Assembly: GCF_005938105.1 (NCBI RefSeq)
Contig: NZ_VCPE01000002.1
Coordinates: forward strand, 434,001-498,000
Reading direction: 5' to 3'
Length of the DNA: 64,000 nt
Source of the DNA: Brucella haematophila
GTDB taxonomy: Bacteria; Pseudomonadota; Alphaproteobacteria; Rhizobiales; Rhizobiaceae
Each line of letters begins with the position of its first letter. Position 1 is the stretch's first letter. Of the stretch, positions 29,576-39,156 are shown in pieces. The position numbers and the translations under genes are program-made. Under the pieces are notes generated by a model. The model saw only the letters and a program-made list of their open reading frames with translations, was not told where the DNA came from and did no database searches.

Positions 29576-30796
29576 ATGGGCGGGGCCGATTTCATTCTCA
29601 TCATCAACATGACCGTATCCGGTCTGTTTGCCTTCGCGTTTTTCGGCATTGCCGTTTACGCGCAAGGCAATGCGGCTGCGCGCGTCTTCGCGATGGGCTT
29701 CGTTTTTGCGATGCTTTATTTCCTGACCGAGCTGGCCATGCCGTCCATGCCAGGCCCATATCTCGGTTATATGCTCGCCTTCGCGACCTATCTGATGACG
29801 CTGGTTTGCCTCGTCATCGGTCTGGCGCGGATGTATGCCGCTCCGGTGCCGTGGAAGATGCTCGGCCTGCTCGTGTTTCTTTCGCTGGTGATGATCTACG
29901 CCATTTACGGCATTGCACGCAGCAGCTGGGCGGGCTTGTTTCTGTACCAGACGCCTTATTTTCTGGCATTGGCGCTTGCCGTCTGGGTTATCCTGCGTTT
30001 CAGCAGGCGTGGTGCCGTCGATATGATGATGGCAGCGCTCTTTGCCTTGAGTGCGTTACATTTTCTCTTGAAACCCGTGCTTGCCAATGTGTCTGGCGGC
30101 GCCGGTACCGATCCGAACGATTACGTGAACACGGCCTATGCGCTTTTTGCCCAGTCGATTGGCGCAGGTCTGTCGGTCGCGGCGGGGCTGCTGTTGCTGT
30201 TAAGCCTGATGCGTGAACTGCTTTCGGACATGACCATTCGGTCCGAAACGGATGAGCTGTCGGCCCTGCTCAATCGCCGTGGCTTTGCGTTGCGGGCGGA
30301 AGCGGCCATCGATAAATCGAAGCGGTCACGGCAGGCCTTGTCGCTCGTGGTTTGCGACATCGACTATTTCAAACTGATAAACGACAATTACGGCCATGCG
30401 CTGGGCGACCGGGTGATTGCAGCCTTTGCCGCTGAACTGCGCAAGACGGCAGTTGCCCGAGGCGGCTTTGCCGCGCGCATGGGCGGCGAGGAATTTGCAG
30501 TCCTGCTGCCGGGCAACACCATTCAGTCGGCGTCACGCTGTGCCGATGGCATGCGTCTGGCATGTGGCACGATTAAAATTCCGAGCAACAGCGGCGATAT
30601 CGATTTCACCGCCAGCTTCGGCGTTGCCGAGATGGAATTCGACGACATGTTTTCCGATCTCTACAAACGGGCTGACGGTGCGCTGTACGAGGCGAAGAAG
30701 GGCGGTCGCAATTGCGTGCGCGCGGCATCGCCGATCATCTCCGATGAGAATGTCGTGGAGTTTCGCCCGTCGGGCTCAGCACGCACACGCGGATAA
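29576..30796 (+). CDS. Membrane-bound diguanylate cyclase (GGDEF)
   Basis: A 406-residue protein with an N-terminal half of about six hydrophobic helices (residues 5-215) and a C-terminal GGDEF domain. The active site reads GGEEF (residues 303-307), which is catalytically competent; the metal-binding DIDYFKLINDNYGHALGD is intact. The allosteric I-site (RxxD, five residues before the GG) is not present; the expected place reads RGGF. It should make c-di-GMP from GTP under control of the membrane sensor half, with little product inhibition. AACGGAAAAGG precedes the ATG. Monocistronic, after a terminator. Confidence 0.9.
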   Translation: MGGADFILIINMTVSGLFAFAFFGIAVYAQGNAAARVFAMGFVFAMLYFLTELAMPSMPGPYLGYMLAFATYLMTLVCLVIGLARMYAAPVPWKMLGLLVFLSLVMIYAIYGIARSSWAGLFLYQTPYFLALALAVWVILRFSRRGAVDMMMAALFALSALHFLLKPVLANVSGGAGTDPNDYVNTAYALFAQSIGAGLSVAAGLLLLLSLMRELLSDMTIRSETDELSALLNRRGFALRAEAAIDKSKRSRQALSLVVCDIDYFKLINDNYGHALGDRVIAAFAAELRKTAVARGGFAARMGGEEFAVLLPGNTIQSASRCADGMRLACGTIKIPSNSGDIDFTASFGVAEMEFDDMFSDLYKRADGALYEAKKGGRNCVRAASPIISDENVVEFRPSGSARTRG

Positions 30797-30802
30797 TCCG
30801 GC

Positions 30803-31168
30803 TCAACAGCCCGGATGATCCAGAACCGGCGTTTCGCCGCTATCCAGCCCATACATGAATGAGCGCCCGCGCAGAAGAACAGCGCTTTCGCAGCTGCTGT
30901 TCGGCGGCCCGACAATATACGCCACAGCTTTGTCTTGCGGCGCGGTGATGGTTGTCGTGCCCTGCGCCCGGCGCGTCATCTGCAATGTCGGGTCCCTATG
31001 CGCCGCACCGACACGGATGATCTTGGCGCCGCCGGCCGCCTTTTGCATGATCAGGTTTCCCGATGCGTCGGCATAGCGCAATGTGGTGTCGGCGGATGCT
31101 GCCGCGACCCAGCCGACAAGCGCAAGTGCACAGGAAGCTATCAAGGCTGTTCTGTTTCGGTTTGCCAT
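30803..31168 (-). CDS. Small periplasmic protein of unknown function
   Basis: A 121-residue protein, not recognised. It starts with a signal peptide (MANRNRTALIASCALALVGWVAAASA, cleavage likely after ASA). The mature part (DTTLRYADASGNLIMQKAAGGAKIIRVG onward) is short, with two cysteines near the end (SSCESAV and HPGC) that could pair. It lies convergent to the GGDEF gene, with the ends only seven bases apart, and divergent from the GNAT gene. Nothing indicates a link with c-di-GMP beyond adjacency. Confidence 0.75.
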   Translation of the reverse strand: MANRNRTALIASCALALVGWVAAASADTTLRYADASGNLIMQKAAGGAKIIRVGAAHRDPTLQMTRRAQGTTTITAPQDKAVAYIVGPPNSSCESAVLLRGRSFMYGLDSGETPVLDHPGC

Positions 31169-31341
31169 GGTGCGGTTTCACCTTCGCCGTCTGACGCAAA
31201 AAGAGTTTCCTGATCATCTTAACTCTTTCTTTACCTTTGTCATCCGTGCTGGCTACAATCGGATAAGTCTTTGGACGCAACTGCTTCGCCGCGTTGTGAC
31301 CAAAGGCGACTTGAACCGCCCCAAAGGCCAAGGAATGTTCA

Positions 31342-31800
31342 ATGACCAAAGATCATGCCGTCGATATTGCGCATCTTCATCTTCGTGATGCCCACGAATT
31401 TGCGCCGCTGCTTGCCAGCTATGCGCAGGCGCTGAAGCGTGGAGCGCCGCGCCGTCCCGACGATTATTACGCCGAGCATCTTTTGCAGGACCGCGCCACC
31501 GAAATTCTCGGCGCACGTGTGGACGGCAATCTCGTCGGCTTCGTGATTTTCTACGATCTGCCCGAGCCGGTATCGGGCCTGCGCGCAGGGCAGGTGGATC
31601 ATATCTATGTCCATCACGATCATCGCGGCAAAGGCATCGCCAAGGCGCTGATCGACCTGCTGGCCGACAAGGCGGAAGAGCGCAGCTGGTCCAAGCTTGT
31701 GCTCAATGCGCCGCGTGTGCCGGAAGACGGTCGCAAGCTCTATGAGCAGATCGCGACGGCGGCAGATTGGTCAAGCTATGTGATTCGATTCGGCGCCTGA
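31342..31800 (+). CDS. GNAT family N-acetyltransferase
   Basis: A 152-residue GNAT acyltransferase. The central part VDHIYVHHDHRGKGIAKALIDLLADKAEERSWSKLVLNA has the family's strand-loop-helix with the acetyl-CoA pyrophosphate loop (HRGKGIA, R/QxxGxG/A). The N-terminal part has a substrate-binding arm. The substrate is unknown; candidates include amino acids, amines or antibiotics. It lies alone between a small periplasmic gene and the sdh operon. A strong hairpin follows at 31844-31875. Confidence 0.85.
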   Translation: MTKDHAVDIAHLHLRDAHEFAPLLASYAQALKRGAPRRPDDYYAEHLLQDRATEILGARVDGNLVGFVIFYDLPEPVSGLRAGQVDHIYVHHDHRGKGIAKALIDLLADKAEERSWSKLVLNAPRVPEDGRKLYEQIATAADWSSYVIRFGA

Positions 31801-32168
31801 TGCGTCTTTGATAAAGTTGATGAAATTACACATGTTTTTTCAAATTGCGGCCTTCAAACGATTGAAGGCCGCAATCACGTGAATGTGTCGCAAAGGTGCG
31901 ACCAATTGTTAGTCTTTTCGTGAAAAAGCTTCTTTGACGTGATGGTAAAAGAGCAGTAGAAAGCGGCACATAAGGCCGTATTCCACGGTCTCGCCATATT
32001 TCTTGGGTCGTGCCGACGCAGGATCGGAAGTTCCGGTACCTTGCGTGAAGGGCGACTTCAAAACTGGGTTTTCAGAAACCCGCCATCCGGTACGCCTGGC
32101 CGATCATCGTCGGTGGGTATTGCCGGGGAGAAACGTCAGGGAAGCCCCACGAGAGGCCAACGAGAACC
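31801..32168. other. Non-coding leader upstream of sdhC
   Basis: 368 bases without a gene. It contains the 14-bp-arm hairpin at 31844-31875 near the GNAT stop and, further on, the sdh promoter and a long 5' leader. The region 32010-32160 is GC-rich and could fold, but I assign no known RNA family. Confidence 0.55.
31844..31875 (+). terminator. Long perfect hairpin after the GNAT gene
   Basis: ATTGCGGCCTTCAA and its exact complement are separated by ACGA. The stem is 14 base pairs, but no T-run follows on the plus strand, so termination is uncertain. Confidence 0.55.
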
Positions 32169-32567
32169 ATGACACAACCGACCGTAACGCGTCAGCGTCC
32201 TTTGTCGCCGCACCTGTCCGTCTATAAGCCGGTCATCACGATGACGATGTCCATCGTGCATCGTATCACGGGCGGCGCTCTCTATTTCGGCACATTGCTG
32301 CTGGCAGCCTGGCTCATTTCCGCAGCCGTTGGCGAAGAGTGCTTCAATGCCGTCAACGCCGTTTTCGGCTCCTGGATCGGCCAGCTCGTTCTGTTCGGCT
32401 ACACCTGGGCGCTGCTGCACCATCTGGCTGGCGGCGTTCGTCACTTCATCTGGGATACCGGCGCCGGTCTTGAAAAGCACACCGCTTCCAAGATTGCCTG
32501 GGCAACGGTTGTCTTCTCGGTCATCGCCACGATCCTCGTCTGGGTCGTCGCTTACTCGGTGCGCTAG
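32169..32567 (+). CDS. sdhC: Succinate dehydrogenase cytochrome b556 subunit
   Basis: A 132-residue membrane anchor of complex II, with three helices. It opens with RPLSPHLSVYKPVITMTMSIVHRITG, and HHLAGGVRHFIWDTG contains the heme-ligand histidine and the conserved arginine of the quinone site. It anchors SdhAB to the inner membrane and passes electrons to ubiquinone. The first gene of the sdhCDAB operon; sdhD follows after 12 bases. Upstream is a 368-base leader. Confidence 0.96.
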   Translation: MTQPTVTRQRPLSPHLSVYKPVITMTMSIVHRITGGALYFGTLLLAAWLISAAVGEECFNAVNAVFGSWIGQLVLFGYTWALLHHLAGGVRHFIWDTGAGLEKHTASKIAWATVVFSVIATILVWVVAYSVR

Positions 32568-32579
32568 GAGGCTGATCCC

Positions 32580-32975
32580 ATGAGCGGTTCGAATAACGAT
32601 ATGCGTACGCCTCTTGGCAAGGTTCGCGGTCTTGGCTCCGCCAAGGAAGGCACCAGCCATTTCTGGTATCAGCGCATGACGGCGGTGGCTCTGGTGCCGC
32701 TGGTTCTCTTTTTCATCGGCCTGGTGATTTCGCTTAATGGCGCAAGCTTTGCGGAAGTCCGGGCTGCTCTCTCGCATCCCCTTACTGCAATTGTCATGGC
32801 GCTGTTCGTTCTGACCGGCGTCTATCACATGCGTTTGGGCATGCAGGTCATTATCGAAGATTATGTGCATGGCGAAGGCATGAAGATCGTGCTGGTGATG
32901 CTGAACACCTTCTTTGCGGCGGTGGTTGGTTTTGCCTGCGTTTTCGCGATCCTCAAGCTCAGCTTCGGAGGTTGA
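32580..32975 (+). CDS. sdhD: Succinate dehydrogenase membrane anchor subunit
   Basis: A 131-residue anchor subunit with three helices. [23 protein letters not shown] at the start and [23 protein letters not shown] are typical of alphaproteobacterial SdhD; the His in YHMRLGMQ is the second heme ligand region. It follows sdhC by 12 bases with AGGAGG overlap and precedes sdhA by 7 bases, so all are co-translated. It lies in the inner membrane. Confidence 0.95.
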   Translation: MSGSNNDMRTPLGKVRGLGSAKEGTSHFWYQRMTAVALVPLVLFFIGLVISLNGASFAEVRAALSHPLTAIVMALFVLTGVYHMRLGMQVIIEDYVHGEGMKIVLVMLNTFFAAVVGFACVFAILKLSFGG

Positions 32976-32982
32976 TAGCCCG

Positions 32983-34827
32983 ATGGCTAGTGCAGAAAAG
33001 AATGCAGCTCCTGCTGCGGGCGAAAAGTCCTACAAGTTTGTCGATCACAAGTTCGACGTTGTCGTGGTTGGCGCTGGCGGCGCTGGTCTGCGCGCCACGC
33101 TCGGCATGGCCGAACAGGGCCTGAAGACAGCCTGTATCACGAAGGTTTTCCCAACCCGTTCGCACACGGTTGCGGCGCAGGGCGGCATTGCCGCCTCGCT
33201 GAAGAATATGGGCCCGGATAGCTGGCAGTGGCACATGTACGATACCGTCAAGGGATCGGACTGGCTTGGCGATACCGATGCGATGGAATATCTGGCGCGT
33301 GAAGCGCCTGCCGCCGTTTACGAGCTGGAGCACTATGGTGTGCCGTTCTCGCGTACGGAAGAAGGCAAGATTTACCAGCGCCCGTTCGGCGGCCACATGC
33401 AGAACTTCGGCGACGGTCCTCCGGTTCAGCGCACCTGCGCTGCTGCTGACCGTACCGGCCACGCCATCCTGCACACGCTTTACGGCCAGAGCCTGAAGAA
33501 CAACGCACAGTTCTTCATCGAATATTTCGCGCTCGACCTGATCATGACCGACGGTGTCTGCACCGGCGTCGTGGCGTGGAACCTCGATGACGGCACGATT
33601 CATCGCTTCTCCGCCAAGATGGTGGTTCTGGCGACGGGCGGTTATGGTCGCTCCTATTTCTCGGCCACCTCGGCCCATACCTGCACCGGCGACGGCGGCG
33701 GCATGGCTGCGCGCGCTGGCCTGCCGCTTCAGGACATGGAATTCGTTCAGTTCCATCCGACCGGCATTTACGGCGCAGGCTGCCTCATCACCGAAGGCGC
33801 ACGCGGCGAAGGTGGCTATCTGGTCAATTCCGAAGGCGAGCGCTTCATGGAGCGCTATGCACCATCGGCCAAGGATCTTGCCTCGCGTGACGTGGTTTCG
33901 CGCTGCATGACCATGGAAATCCGCGCCGGTCGTGGCGTCGGCAAGGCCAAGGACCACATCTTCCTGCATCTCGACCATCTCGATCCCGCCGTTCTGCATG
34001 AACGCCTGCCGGGCATCTCCGAGTCGGCCAAGATTTTCGCAGGCGTGGACGTGACCAAGGAGCCGATCCCGGTTCTGCCAACCGTTCACTACAATATGGG
34101 CGGCATTCCGACCAATTACTGGGGCGAAGTGCTGAACCCGACGCCGGAAGATCCGGATCGCGTCCAGCCGGGCCTGATGGCTGTCGGCGAAGCGGGCTGC
34201 GCTTCGGTGCACGGTGCAAACCGTCTCGGCTCCAACTCGCTGATCGACCTTGTGGTGTTCGGTCGTGCGGCTGCGATCCGCGCTGGCGAAGTCATCGACC
34301 GCGCCGCGAAGATCCCGGACATCAACGAAGCTGCCGTTGAAAAGATCATGGATCGTTTCCATCGCCTGCGTTACGCCAACGGCTCGACGCCGACGGCAGA
34401 GCTGCGCGAAAAGATGCAGCGCACCATGCAGGAAGATGCCGCCGTGTTCCGCACGTCGGAATCGCTCAAGCAGGGCTGTGAGCGCATGGAAAAGCTCTGG
34501 CATGAACTGCCGGATATCAAGGTTTCCGACCGCTCGATGATCTGGAACTCCGATCTTGTCGAAACGCTCGAACTTGAAAACCTCATGGCCAACGCGTTGA
34601 CGACCGTTGTTTCGGCGGAAGCGCGTCATGAAAGCCGCGGCGCTCACGCGCATGAGGATTTCCCGGACCGTAACGATGCCGAGTGGCGCAAGCACACCCT
34701 GTCCTGGCTCTCGCCGGACGGCAAGGTGACGCTCGGTTATCGCGCCGTTCACCTCGATCCGCTTACGACGGAAGAAGAAGGTGGCATCAGCCTCGCCAAG
34801 ATTGCGCCGAAGAAGCGCGTTTACTGA
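32983..34827 (+). CDS. sdhA: Succinate dehydrogenase flavoprotein subunit
   Basis: A 614-residue flavoprotein that oxidises succinate to fumarate. The FAD-binding loop GAGGAG lies at residues 30-35 and the covalent FAD histidine is H61 in [11 protein letters not shown]. Substrate-site motifs [21 protein letters not shown] and [18 protein letters not shown] are intact. The start at 32983 is favoured because GGAGG lies 13 bases upstream and the longer frame would overlap sdhD. It is the third gene of sdhCDAB. Confidence 0.97.
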   Translation: MASAEKNAAPAAGEKSYKFVDHKFDVVVVGAGGAGLRATLGMAEQGLKTACITKVFPTRSHTVAAQGGIAASLKNMGPDSWQWHMYDTVKGSDWLGDTDAMEYLAREAPAAVYELEHYGVPFSRTEEGKIYQRPFGGHMQNFGDGPPVQRTCAAADRTGHAILHTLYGQSLKNNAQFFIEYFALDLIMTDGVCTGVVAWNLDDGTIHRFSAKMVVLATGGYGRSYFSATSAHTCTGDGGGMAARAGLPLQDMEFVQFHPTGIYGAGCLITEGARGEGGYLVNSEGERFMERYAPSAKDLASRDVVSRCMTMEIRAGRGVGKAKDHIFLHLDHLDPAVLHERLPGISESAKIFAGVDVTKEPIPVLPTVHYNMGGIPTNYWGEVLNPTPEDPDRVQPGLMAVGEAGCASVHGANRLGSNSLIDLVVFGRAAAIRAGEVIDRAAKIPDINEAAVEKIMDRFHRLRYANGSTPTAELREKMQRTMQEDAAVFRTSESLKQGCERMEKLWHELPDIKVSDRSMIWNSDLVETLELENLMANALTTVVSAEARHESRGAHAHEDFPDRNDAEWRKHTLSWLSPDGKVTLGYRAVHLDPLTTEEEGGISLAKIAPKKRVY

Positions 34828-34842
34828 TTAAGGGAAAGAGCA

Positions 34843-35622
34843 ATGGTTGAACTCGCACTTCCCAAGAATTCCCGCATGCAGGAGGGCAAGACCTGGCCCC
34901 GTCCTGATGGCGCCAAGCGCGTCACGGAATTCCGTATTTATCGCTGGTCGCCGGACGACGACGCCAATCCGAGCATCGACACCTATTATGTCGATCGCGA
35001 CGATTGCGGCCCGATGGTTCTGGACGGTCTGCTCTATATCAAGAACAAGATCGATCCGACGTTGACGCTGCGCCGTTCGTGCCGTGAAGGCATTTGCGGC
35101 TCCTGCGCGATGAACATCGACGGTGCCAATACGCTGGCCTGCACCAAGGGCATGGACGATATCAAGGGGACCATCAAGGTTTACCCGCTGCCGCACATGC
35201 CAGTGGTCAAGGATCTCGTTCCGGACCTCAACAACTTCTACGCCCAGCACCGTTCCATTGAGCCTTGGCTCAAGACGGTTTCGCCGGAGCCGCAGAAGGA
35301 ATGGCTGCAGAGCCATGATGACCGCCAGAAGCTGGACGGTCTTTATGAGTGCATTCTGTGCGCCTGCTGCTCGACCTCGTGCCCGAGCTACTGGTGGAAC
35401 GGCGACCGTTACCTCGGCCCGGCTGTGCTGCTTCAGGCCTATCGCTGGCTGATCGACAGCCGCGACGAAGCCAAGGGCGAACGCCTCGACAATCTTGAGG
35501 ATCCGTTCCGTCTCTATCGCTGCCACACGATCATGAACTGCGCGCAGACCTGCCCGAAGGGATTGAACCCGGCCAAGGCGATTGCCGAAATCAAGAAGAT
35601 GATGGTCGAGCGCCGCGTGTAA
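34843..35622 (+). CDS. sdhB: Succinate dehydrogenase iron-sulfur subunit
   Basis: A 259-residue subunit with three Fe-S centres. The 2Fe-2S ligands are C80, C85, C88 and C100 ([16 protein letters not shown] and LAC). The 4Fe-4S and 3Fe-4S ligands are in [17 protein letters not shown] and [17 protein letters not shown]. It transfers electrons from SdhA to ubiquinone. It is the last gene of sdhCDAB; sdhA ends 15 bases upstream, and a terminator follows at 35647. Confidence 0.97.
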   Translation: MVELALPKNSRMQEGKTWPRPDGAKRVTEFRIYRWSPDDDANPSIDTYYVDRDDCGPMVLDGLLYIKNKIDPTLTLRRSCREGICGSCAMNIDGANTLACTKGMDDIKGTIKVYPLPHMPVVKDLVPDLNNFYAQHRSIEPWLKTVSPEPQKEWLQSHDDRQKLDGLYECILCACCSTSCPSYWWNGDRYLGPAVLLQAYRWLIDSRDEAKGERLDNLEDPFRLYRCHTIMNCAQTCPKGLNPAKAIAEIKKMMVERRV

Positions 35623-35646
35623 TCGCGCGATCGATCTGAAAATTAG

Positions 35647-35682
35647 AAAAAGGGGAAGGCTGTTGCCTTCCCCTTTTTCTTT
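35647..35682 (+). terminator. Rho-independent terminator after sdhB
   Basis: AAAAAGGGGAAGGC / GCCTTCCCCTTTTT stem of 14 base pairs with TGTT loop and T-run. Confidence 0.9.
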
Positions 35683-35789
35683 GTCAGGATTCCCGTGAGG
35701 ACTATGCACTCATTGATTGCATGGTCTTGACCTTTACGTTGCTGCCGATATGTCTTGAGATAACAAGGCAGCACGGAGAATGGGCAATC

Positions 35790-36161
35790 ATGCTCGACCA
35801 TATTGGCTTCAACATTTCCAGCATGCCCAAGTCGCGCAAATTCTATGATGAGGCGCTTGCCCCACTGGGCATTACCCGCGCCATGGAATTCGGTGACTGG
35901 GTTGGATATGGGCGCAATGGCAAGCCGGAATTCTGGATTGGCAAGCAGAAGGGTGCCAAACTGGTGGGCGTTCTGCATGTCGCCTTTTCGGCTGGCACGC
36001 GCTCGGAAGTAGATCGCTTCTATGAGGCGGCCATTGCCGCTGGCGGCAGCGACAATGGCAAGCCGGGCCTTCGCGCCGATTACCACCCTGATTATTACGC
36101 GGCCTTCGTGACGGATCCGGACGGGCACAATATCGAGGCCGTCTGCCATCTGCCGGAATAA
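35790..36161 (+). CDS. VOC (glyoxalase/dioxygenase) superfamily protein
   Basis: A 123-residue vicinal-oxygen-chelate fold protein. It opens MLDHIGFNISSMPKSRKFYDEAL, with the first metal histidine, and ends YAAFVTDPDGHNIEAVCH, with the second metal-site residues (DPDGHNIE). Members include glyoxalase-I-like enzymes, dioxygenases and fosfomycin resistance proteins; the substrate is unknown. The ATG at 35790 with GGAGAA upstream gives a standard start; the frame is open further upstream. It is convergent with the OsmC gene across a bidirectional terminator. Confidence 0.88.
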   Translation: MLDHIGFNISSMPKSRKFYDEALAPLGITRAMEFGDWVGYGRNGKPEFWIGKQKGAKLVGVLHVAFSAGTRSEVDRFYEAAIAAGGSDNGKPGLRADYHPDYYAAFVTDPDGHNIEAVCHLPE

Positions 36162-36188
36162 AAGGCGGGTTTTTTAGAACCCGCCTTT
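36161..36188. terminator. Bidirectional terminator between VOC and OsmC genes
   Basis: AAAGGCGGGTT / AACCCGCCTTT form a perfect 11-bp stem with a TTTTAG loop between the convergent gene ends. Confidence 0.85.
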
Positions 36189-36195
36189 GGTGGTC

Positions 36196-36633
36196 TCAGA
36201 CCAGCTTCGCGTCCAGCGTCACTTCGATTGCGCCGAGCGCCTTCGAAAGCGGGCAGGATTCCTTTGCCTTCTTCGCAAGGCTGTCGAAATCATCAGAGGA
36301 AATGCCCGGAATCTTTGCGTTGAGCGTCAGTGCGCTGCGGGTAATCTCAAAACCGCCACCCGAGGCAGGGCCGATGCTGACCACTGCCGTTGCTTCCAGC
36401 TTTTCCGCCGGGGTGCCGTTCTGCGTCAGCAAGGCGGAAAGCTGCATCGCAAAGCAGCCCGCATGTGCTGCGCCAAGAAGTTCTTCCGGGTTGGTTCCCG
36501 CACGCCCGCTTTCATCTTCGAAACGGGCCTTGAAGTCATAGGGAAGGTCTTTCAGCGCACCGCTCTGGGTGTTGAGTGTGCCTTTGCCTTCCTTGAGCGT
36601 GCCTTGCCAGACTGCCGTTGCTTTTCTATCCAT
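36196..36633 (-). CDS. OsmC family peroxiredoxin
   Basis: A 145-residue OsmC-type peroxidase. The two redox cysteines are in their normal settings: C60 in GAAHAGCFAMQL and C127 in KESCPLSKAL. The N-terminal RKATAVWQGTLKEGKGTL is typical. OsmC reduces organic hydroperoxides, usually with lipoylated proteins or dihydrolipoamide as donor. The gene is alone, convergent with the VOC gene, and separated by 93 bases from the UbiH-type gene on the same strand. Confidence 0.93.
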   Translation of the reverse strand: MDRKATAVWQGTLKEGKGTLNTQSGALKDLPYDFKARFEDESGRAGTNPEELLGAAHAGCFAMQLSALLTQNGTPAEKLEATAVVSIGPASGGGFEITRSALTLNAKIPGISSDDFDSLAKKAKESCPLSKALGAIEVTLDAKLV

Positions 36634-36726
36634 GGGGAAGCTCCTCTCGGTGATTGTCCGTCACGGATATAGGGCGCTTGGCCGAGGCTTCCAGCGATTA
36701 ACAGGCAGCAATCTGAGAGCAGACGA

Positions 36727-37971
36727 TCAGATCGACTGCCCTTTCAACAGGCGCGGTGTTTCGCCGGACAGCCCGGCGGCCTGCCTGATGAAGAAGGATT
36801 TCAGGCTGGGGACGCGATCCACGAGGCCGAGACCAATATCGCGGATGGAGCGGATAGCCGGGTTGTCGTTGGAAAACAGCTTGGTAAGTACATCGGTCGT
36901 CACGCCCATCTGCACCGTGTCGAACCGACGCCAGGACTGGTAGCGTTCGAGCGCTGCGAATGATCCGATATCGAGGCCGAGACGATCCGTTTCGACGATG
37001 ACTTCGGCAATGGCCGCAGCATCGCGGAAACCGAGATTGAGGCCTTGCCCAGCAATCGGGTGGATGCGATGCGCTGCATCGCCGACGAGGGCAAAGCGCG
37101 GCTTTACGAATTCGCGCGCCAGTGTCAGGCCAAGCGGGAAGGCGCGGCGCGGACCTTCGACATGCAGCGCGCCGAGACGGTGGCCGAAACGCTGTTCCAG
37201 TTCGGCTTCGAAGACGAAATCGTCTTCGCGGATCAGCCGGTCGGCATCGGCTGTGCGTTCGGTCCACACCAGCGAGCTGCGATTGCCCTTGAGCGGCAGA
37301 ATTGCAAAGGGGCCGGCTGGCAGAAAATGCTCGTCGGCGCGTCCGCCATGCGGCTTTTCATGCGACACGTTGCAGACGATGCCGGACTGGCCGTAGTCCC
37401 AGTTGACGGTCTTGATGCCCGCCTGATCGCGCAGGCGCGAGCGCGCGCCGTCGGCAGCAATCAGAAGCCGGGTTTCGATTGTGTTGCCATCGGAAAGCGC
37501 AACTGCCACGGTTTCCGGCCTGGTTTCAAAGCCGTTCACGCTGGTTGCTTCGAGGAAGGTGATGCCCAGCGCATCGGCTTTGTTGTGCAGGGCGGTGTTG
37601 AGAACGCGGTTCTCGACCATATGCGCAAAGGGCTCGCCAGGGTCCACATCGCCTGAAAAAGTCAGGAAAACTGGGCGCACCGGGTCGGACACACGCGAAT
37701 CGGTGATGACCATTTCGGTGATCGGTTGCGCATCAGGCACGATTTCCTGCCAGCAGCCGAGCTTGTCGAGCATGCGCGATGCGGCAGCCGCAATGGAAGA
37801 GGCGCGCGGGTCGGTCTTCCATGCGCCAGCAGGCGCACCGTCGACAACCGTAACGGAAAGATGCGGCGCCGCAGACTTGACCGCGACCGCTGTGACGAGG
37901 CCGACATAACCGCCGCCGGCGATCAGCAGGTCGGTGTTGCTGGTGCTTGTCTGTTTGGATTTCGCAGCCAT
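36727..37971 (-). CDS. UbiH/UbiF/COQ6-type FAD-dependent hydroxylase
   Basis: A 414-residue flavoprotein monooxygenase of the ubiquinone-biosynthesis hydroxylase family. The FAD loop GGGYVG lies at residues 19-24, the DGARSRLRDQAGI motif is in the middle, and the second FAD motif is GDAAHRIHPIAGQGLNLGFRDAAA. The start at 37971 (MAAKSKQ) was chosen to match the family start; the frame is open upstream by 55 codons. It probably hydroxylates the ubiquinone ring (UbiH, UbiF, UbiI or UbiL type; not decidable here). Confidence 0.9.
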   Translation of the reverse strand: MAAKSKQTSTSNTDLLIAGGGYVGLVTAVAVKSAAPHLSVTVVDGAPAGAWKTDPRASSIAAAASRMLDKLGCWQEIVPDAQPITEMVITDSRVSDPVRPVFLTFSGDVDPGEPFAHMVENRVLNTALHNKADALGITFLEATSVNGFETRPETVAVALSDGNTIETRLLIAADGARSRLRDQAGIKTVNWDYGQSGIVCNVSHEKPHGGRADEHFLPAGPFAILPLKGNRSSLVWTERTADADRLIREDDFVFEAELEQRFGHRLGALHVEGPRRAFPLGLTLAREFVKPRFALVGDAAHRIHPIAGQGLNLGFRDAAAIAEVIVETDRLGLDIGSFAALERYQSWRRFDTVQMGVTTDVLTKLFSNDNPAIRSIRDIGLGLVDRVPSLKSFFIRQAAGLSGETPRLLKGQSI

Positions 37972-38190
37972 CAGTTCGTCCTTTCCGGAAAGCCTATACC
38001 ATGCTTGTGCGCTTCTGGCACAAATACGGCAAGAGTGAAGCCGATATTTTGCCGCGGCACTGTGTGGCATGTTCGCAAGGAGGAGCATCGCTAAAAGCAG
38101 CCACGCCACTTGACAGATTTCTGCCGTCGGGAACAAACATGAGCCACACGTTTATTAGGCTCATATAGGGTCGCAGGAGATAGGCTGTCC

Positions 38191-39156
38191 ATGTCCGATC
38201 GCGAAAAGTCCGAATATCAGCAGTCCGATGTCAAGCCTGTCTCAGGGCCTGTCTCAGGGCCTGGCTCAGGCGAGAGCGCGGGTCAGACCGCTTCCATGCG
38301 CGAGCTGCTTTCGATACTCGATCTGGAAACGCTGGAGATGGATCTGTTTCGCGGCAACAGCCCGCAAGTGGGCTGGCAGCGCGTGTTTGGCGGACAGGTG
38401 ATCGGTCAGGCGCTGATTGCGGCCCAAAGGACGGTGGAACCAGAGCGGCACGTGCATTCGCTGCATGGTTATTTCGTGCGCCCCGGTGATCCTGCAATCC
38501 CGATCATCTATGAAGTGGATCGCATTCGCGACGGGTCGAGCTTCAATACGCGGCGCGTGCTGGCCAAACAGCACGGCAAGGCCATCTTCACGCTTTCGGC
38601 TTCGTTTCAGGTGGATGAGGGTGGGCTCGATCATCAGATCGCCATGCCGGAAGGGCTGCCTTTGCCGGAACAATTGCTCGGCGATCGCGACATCAAGGAG
38701 CAATATCTGCATCTTGCTCCGGCCAATGTCCGCAAATATTGGGAGCGGGAGCGGCCTATCGAGATCAAGCCAGTGCAGCTCACGCATTATTTCTCGCGGG
38801 AGAAGCTGGAACCCGTGCAGCATGTCTGGGTGCGCGCAAACGGTATTGTCCCTGATGATCGGGCGCTTCAGGCGGCAATTCTCGCCTATCTGTCGGATAT
38901 GACGCTTCTCGACACCTCGCTGCATCCGCATGGGCGCTCGATCTTCGATCGCGATCTTCAGGCGGCAAGCCTTGATCATGCCATGTGGTTTCATCGTCCG
39001 TTCAAGCTGGACGACTGGCTGCTTTATACGCAGGACACGCCGAGCGCTTCGGGTGCACGCGGTTTCAATCGCGGCGCGCTTTATACGCGGGATGGTATTC
39101 TTGTGGCTTCCGTTGCACAGGAAGGGCTAATTCGTGTGCATGAAAAAGTGAAATGA
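38191..39156 (+). CDS. tesB: Acyl-CoA thioesterase II
   Basis: A 321-residue double hot-dog thioesterase that hydrolyses medium- and long-chain acyl-CoA. It has WQRVFGGQVIGQALIAAQRTV, HSLHGYFVRPGDP, the catalytic aspartate in LDHAMWFHRPFKLDDWLLY, and the closing RGFNRGALYTRDGILVASVAQEGLIR. The N-terminus has an unusual extension with Gly/Pro/Ser repeats (SGPVSGPGSG) encoded by a 12-bp tandem repeat, before the normal start near MRELLSILDLE. It precedes amtB, as often in Rhizobiales. Confidence 0.93.
   Translation: MSDREKSEYQQSDVKPVSGPVSGPGSGESAGQTASMRELLSILDLETLEMDLFRGNSPQVGWQRVFGGQVIGQALIAAQRTVEPERHVHSLHGYFVRPGDPAIPIIYEVDRIRDGSSFNTRRVLAKQHGKAIFTLSASFQVDEGGLDHQIAMPEGLPLPEQLLGDRDIKEQYLHLAPANVRKYWERERPIEIKPVQLTHYFSREKLEPVQHVWVRANGIVPDDRALQAAILAYLSDMTLLDTSLHPHGRSIFDRDLQAASLDHAMWFHRPFKLDDWLLYTQDTPSASGARGFNRGALYTRDGILVASVAQEGLIRVHEKVK
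38236..38270 (+). repeat. 12-bp in-frame tandem repeat in tesB
   Basis: CCTGTCTCAGGG is repeated almost three times (38236-38247, 38248-38259, and an imperfect 38260-38270). It encodes the SGPVSGPGSG segment; length changes would stay in frame. Confidence 0.7.

Noticed and set aside
32959-34752. A 597-residue minus-strand frame opposite sdhA
   Set aside because: Shadow of sdhA in the high-GC third-position pattern; no family resemblance.
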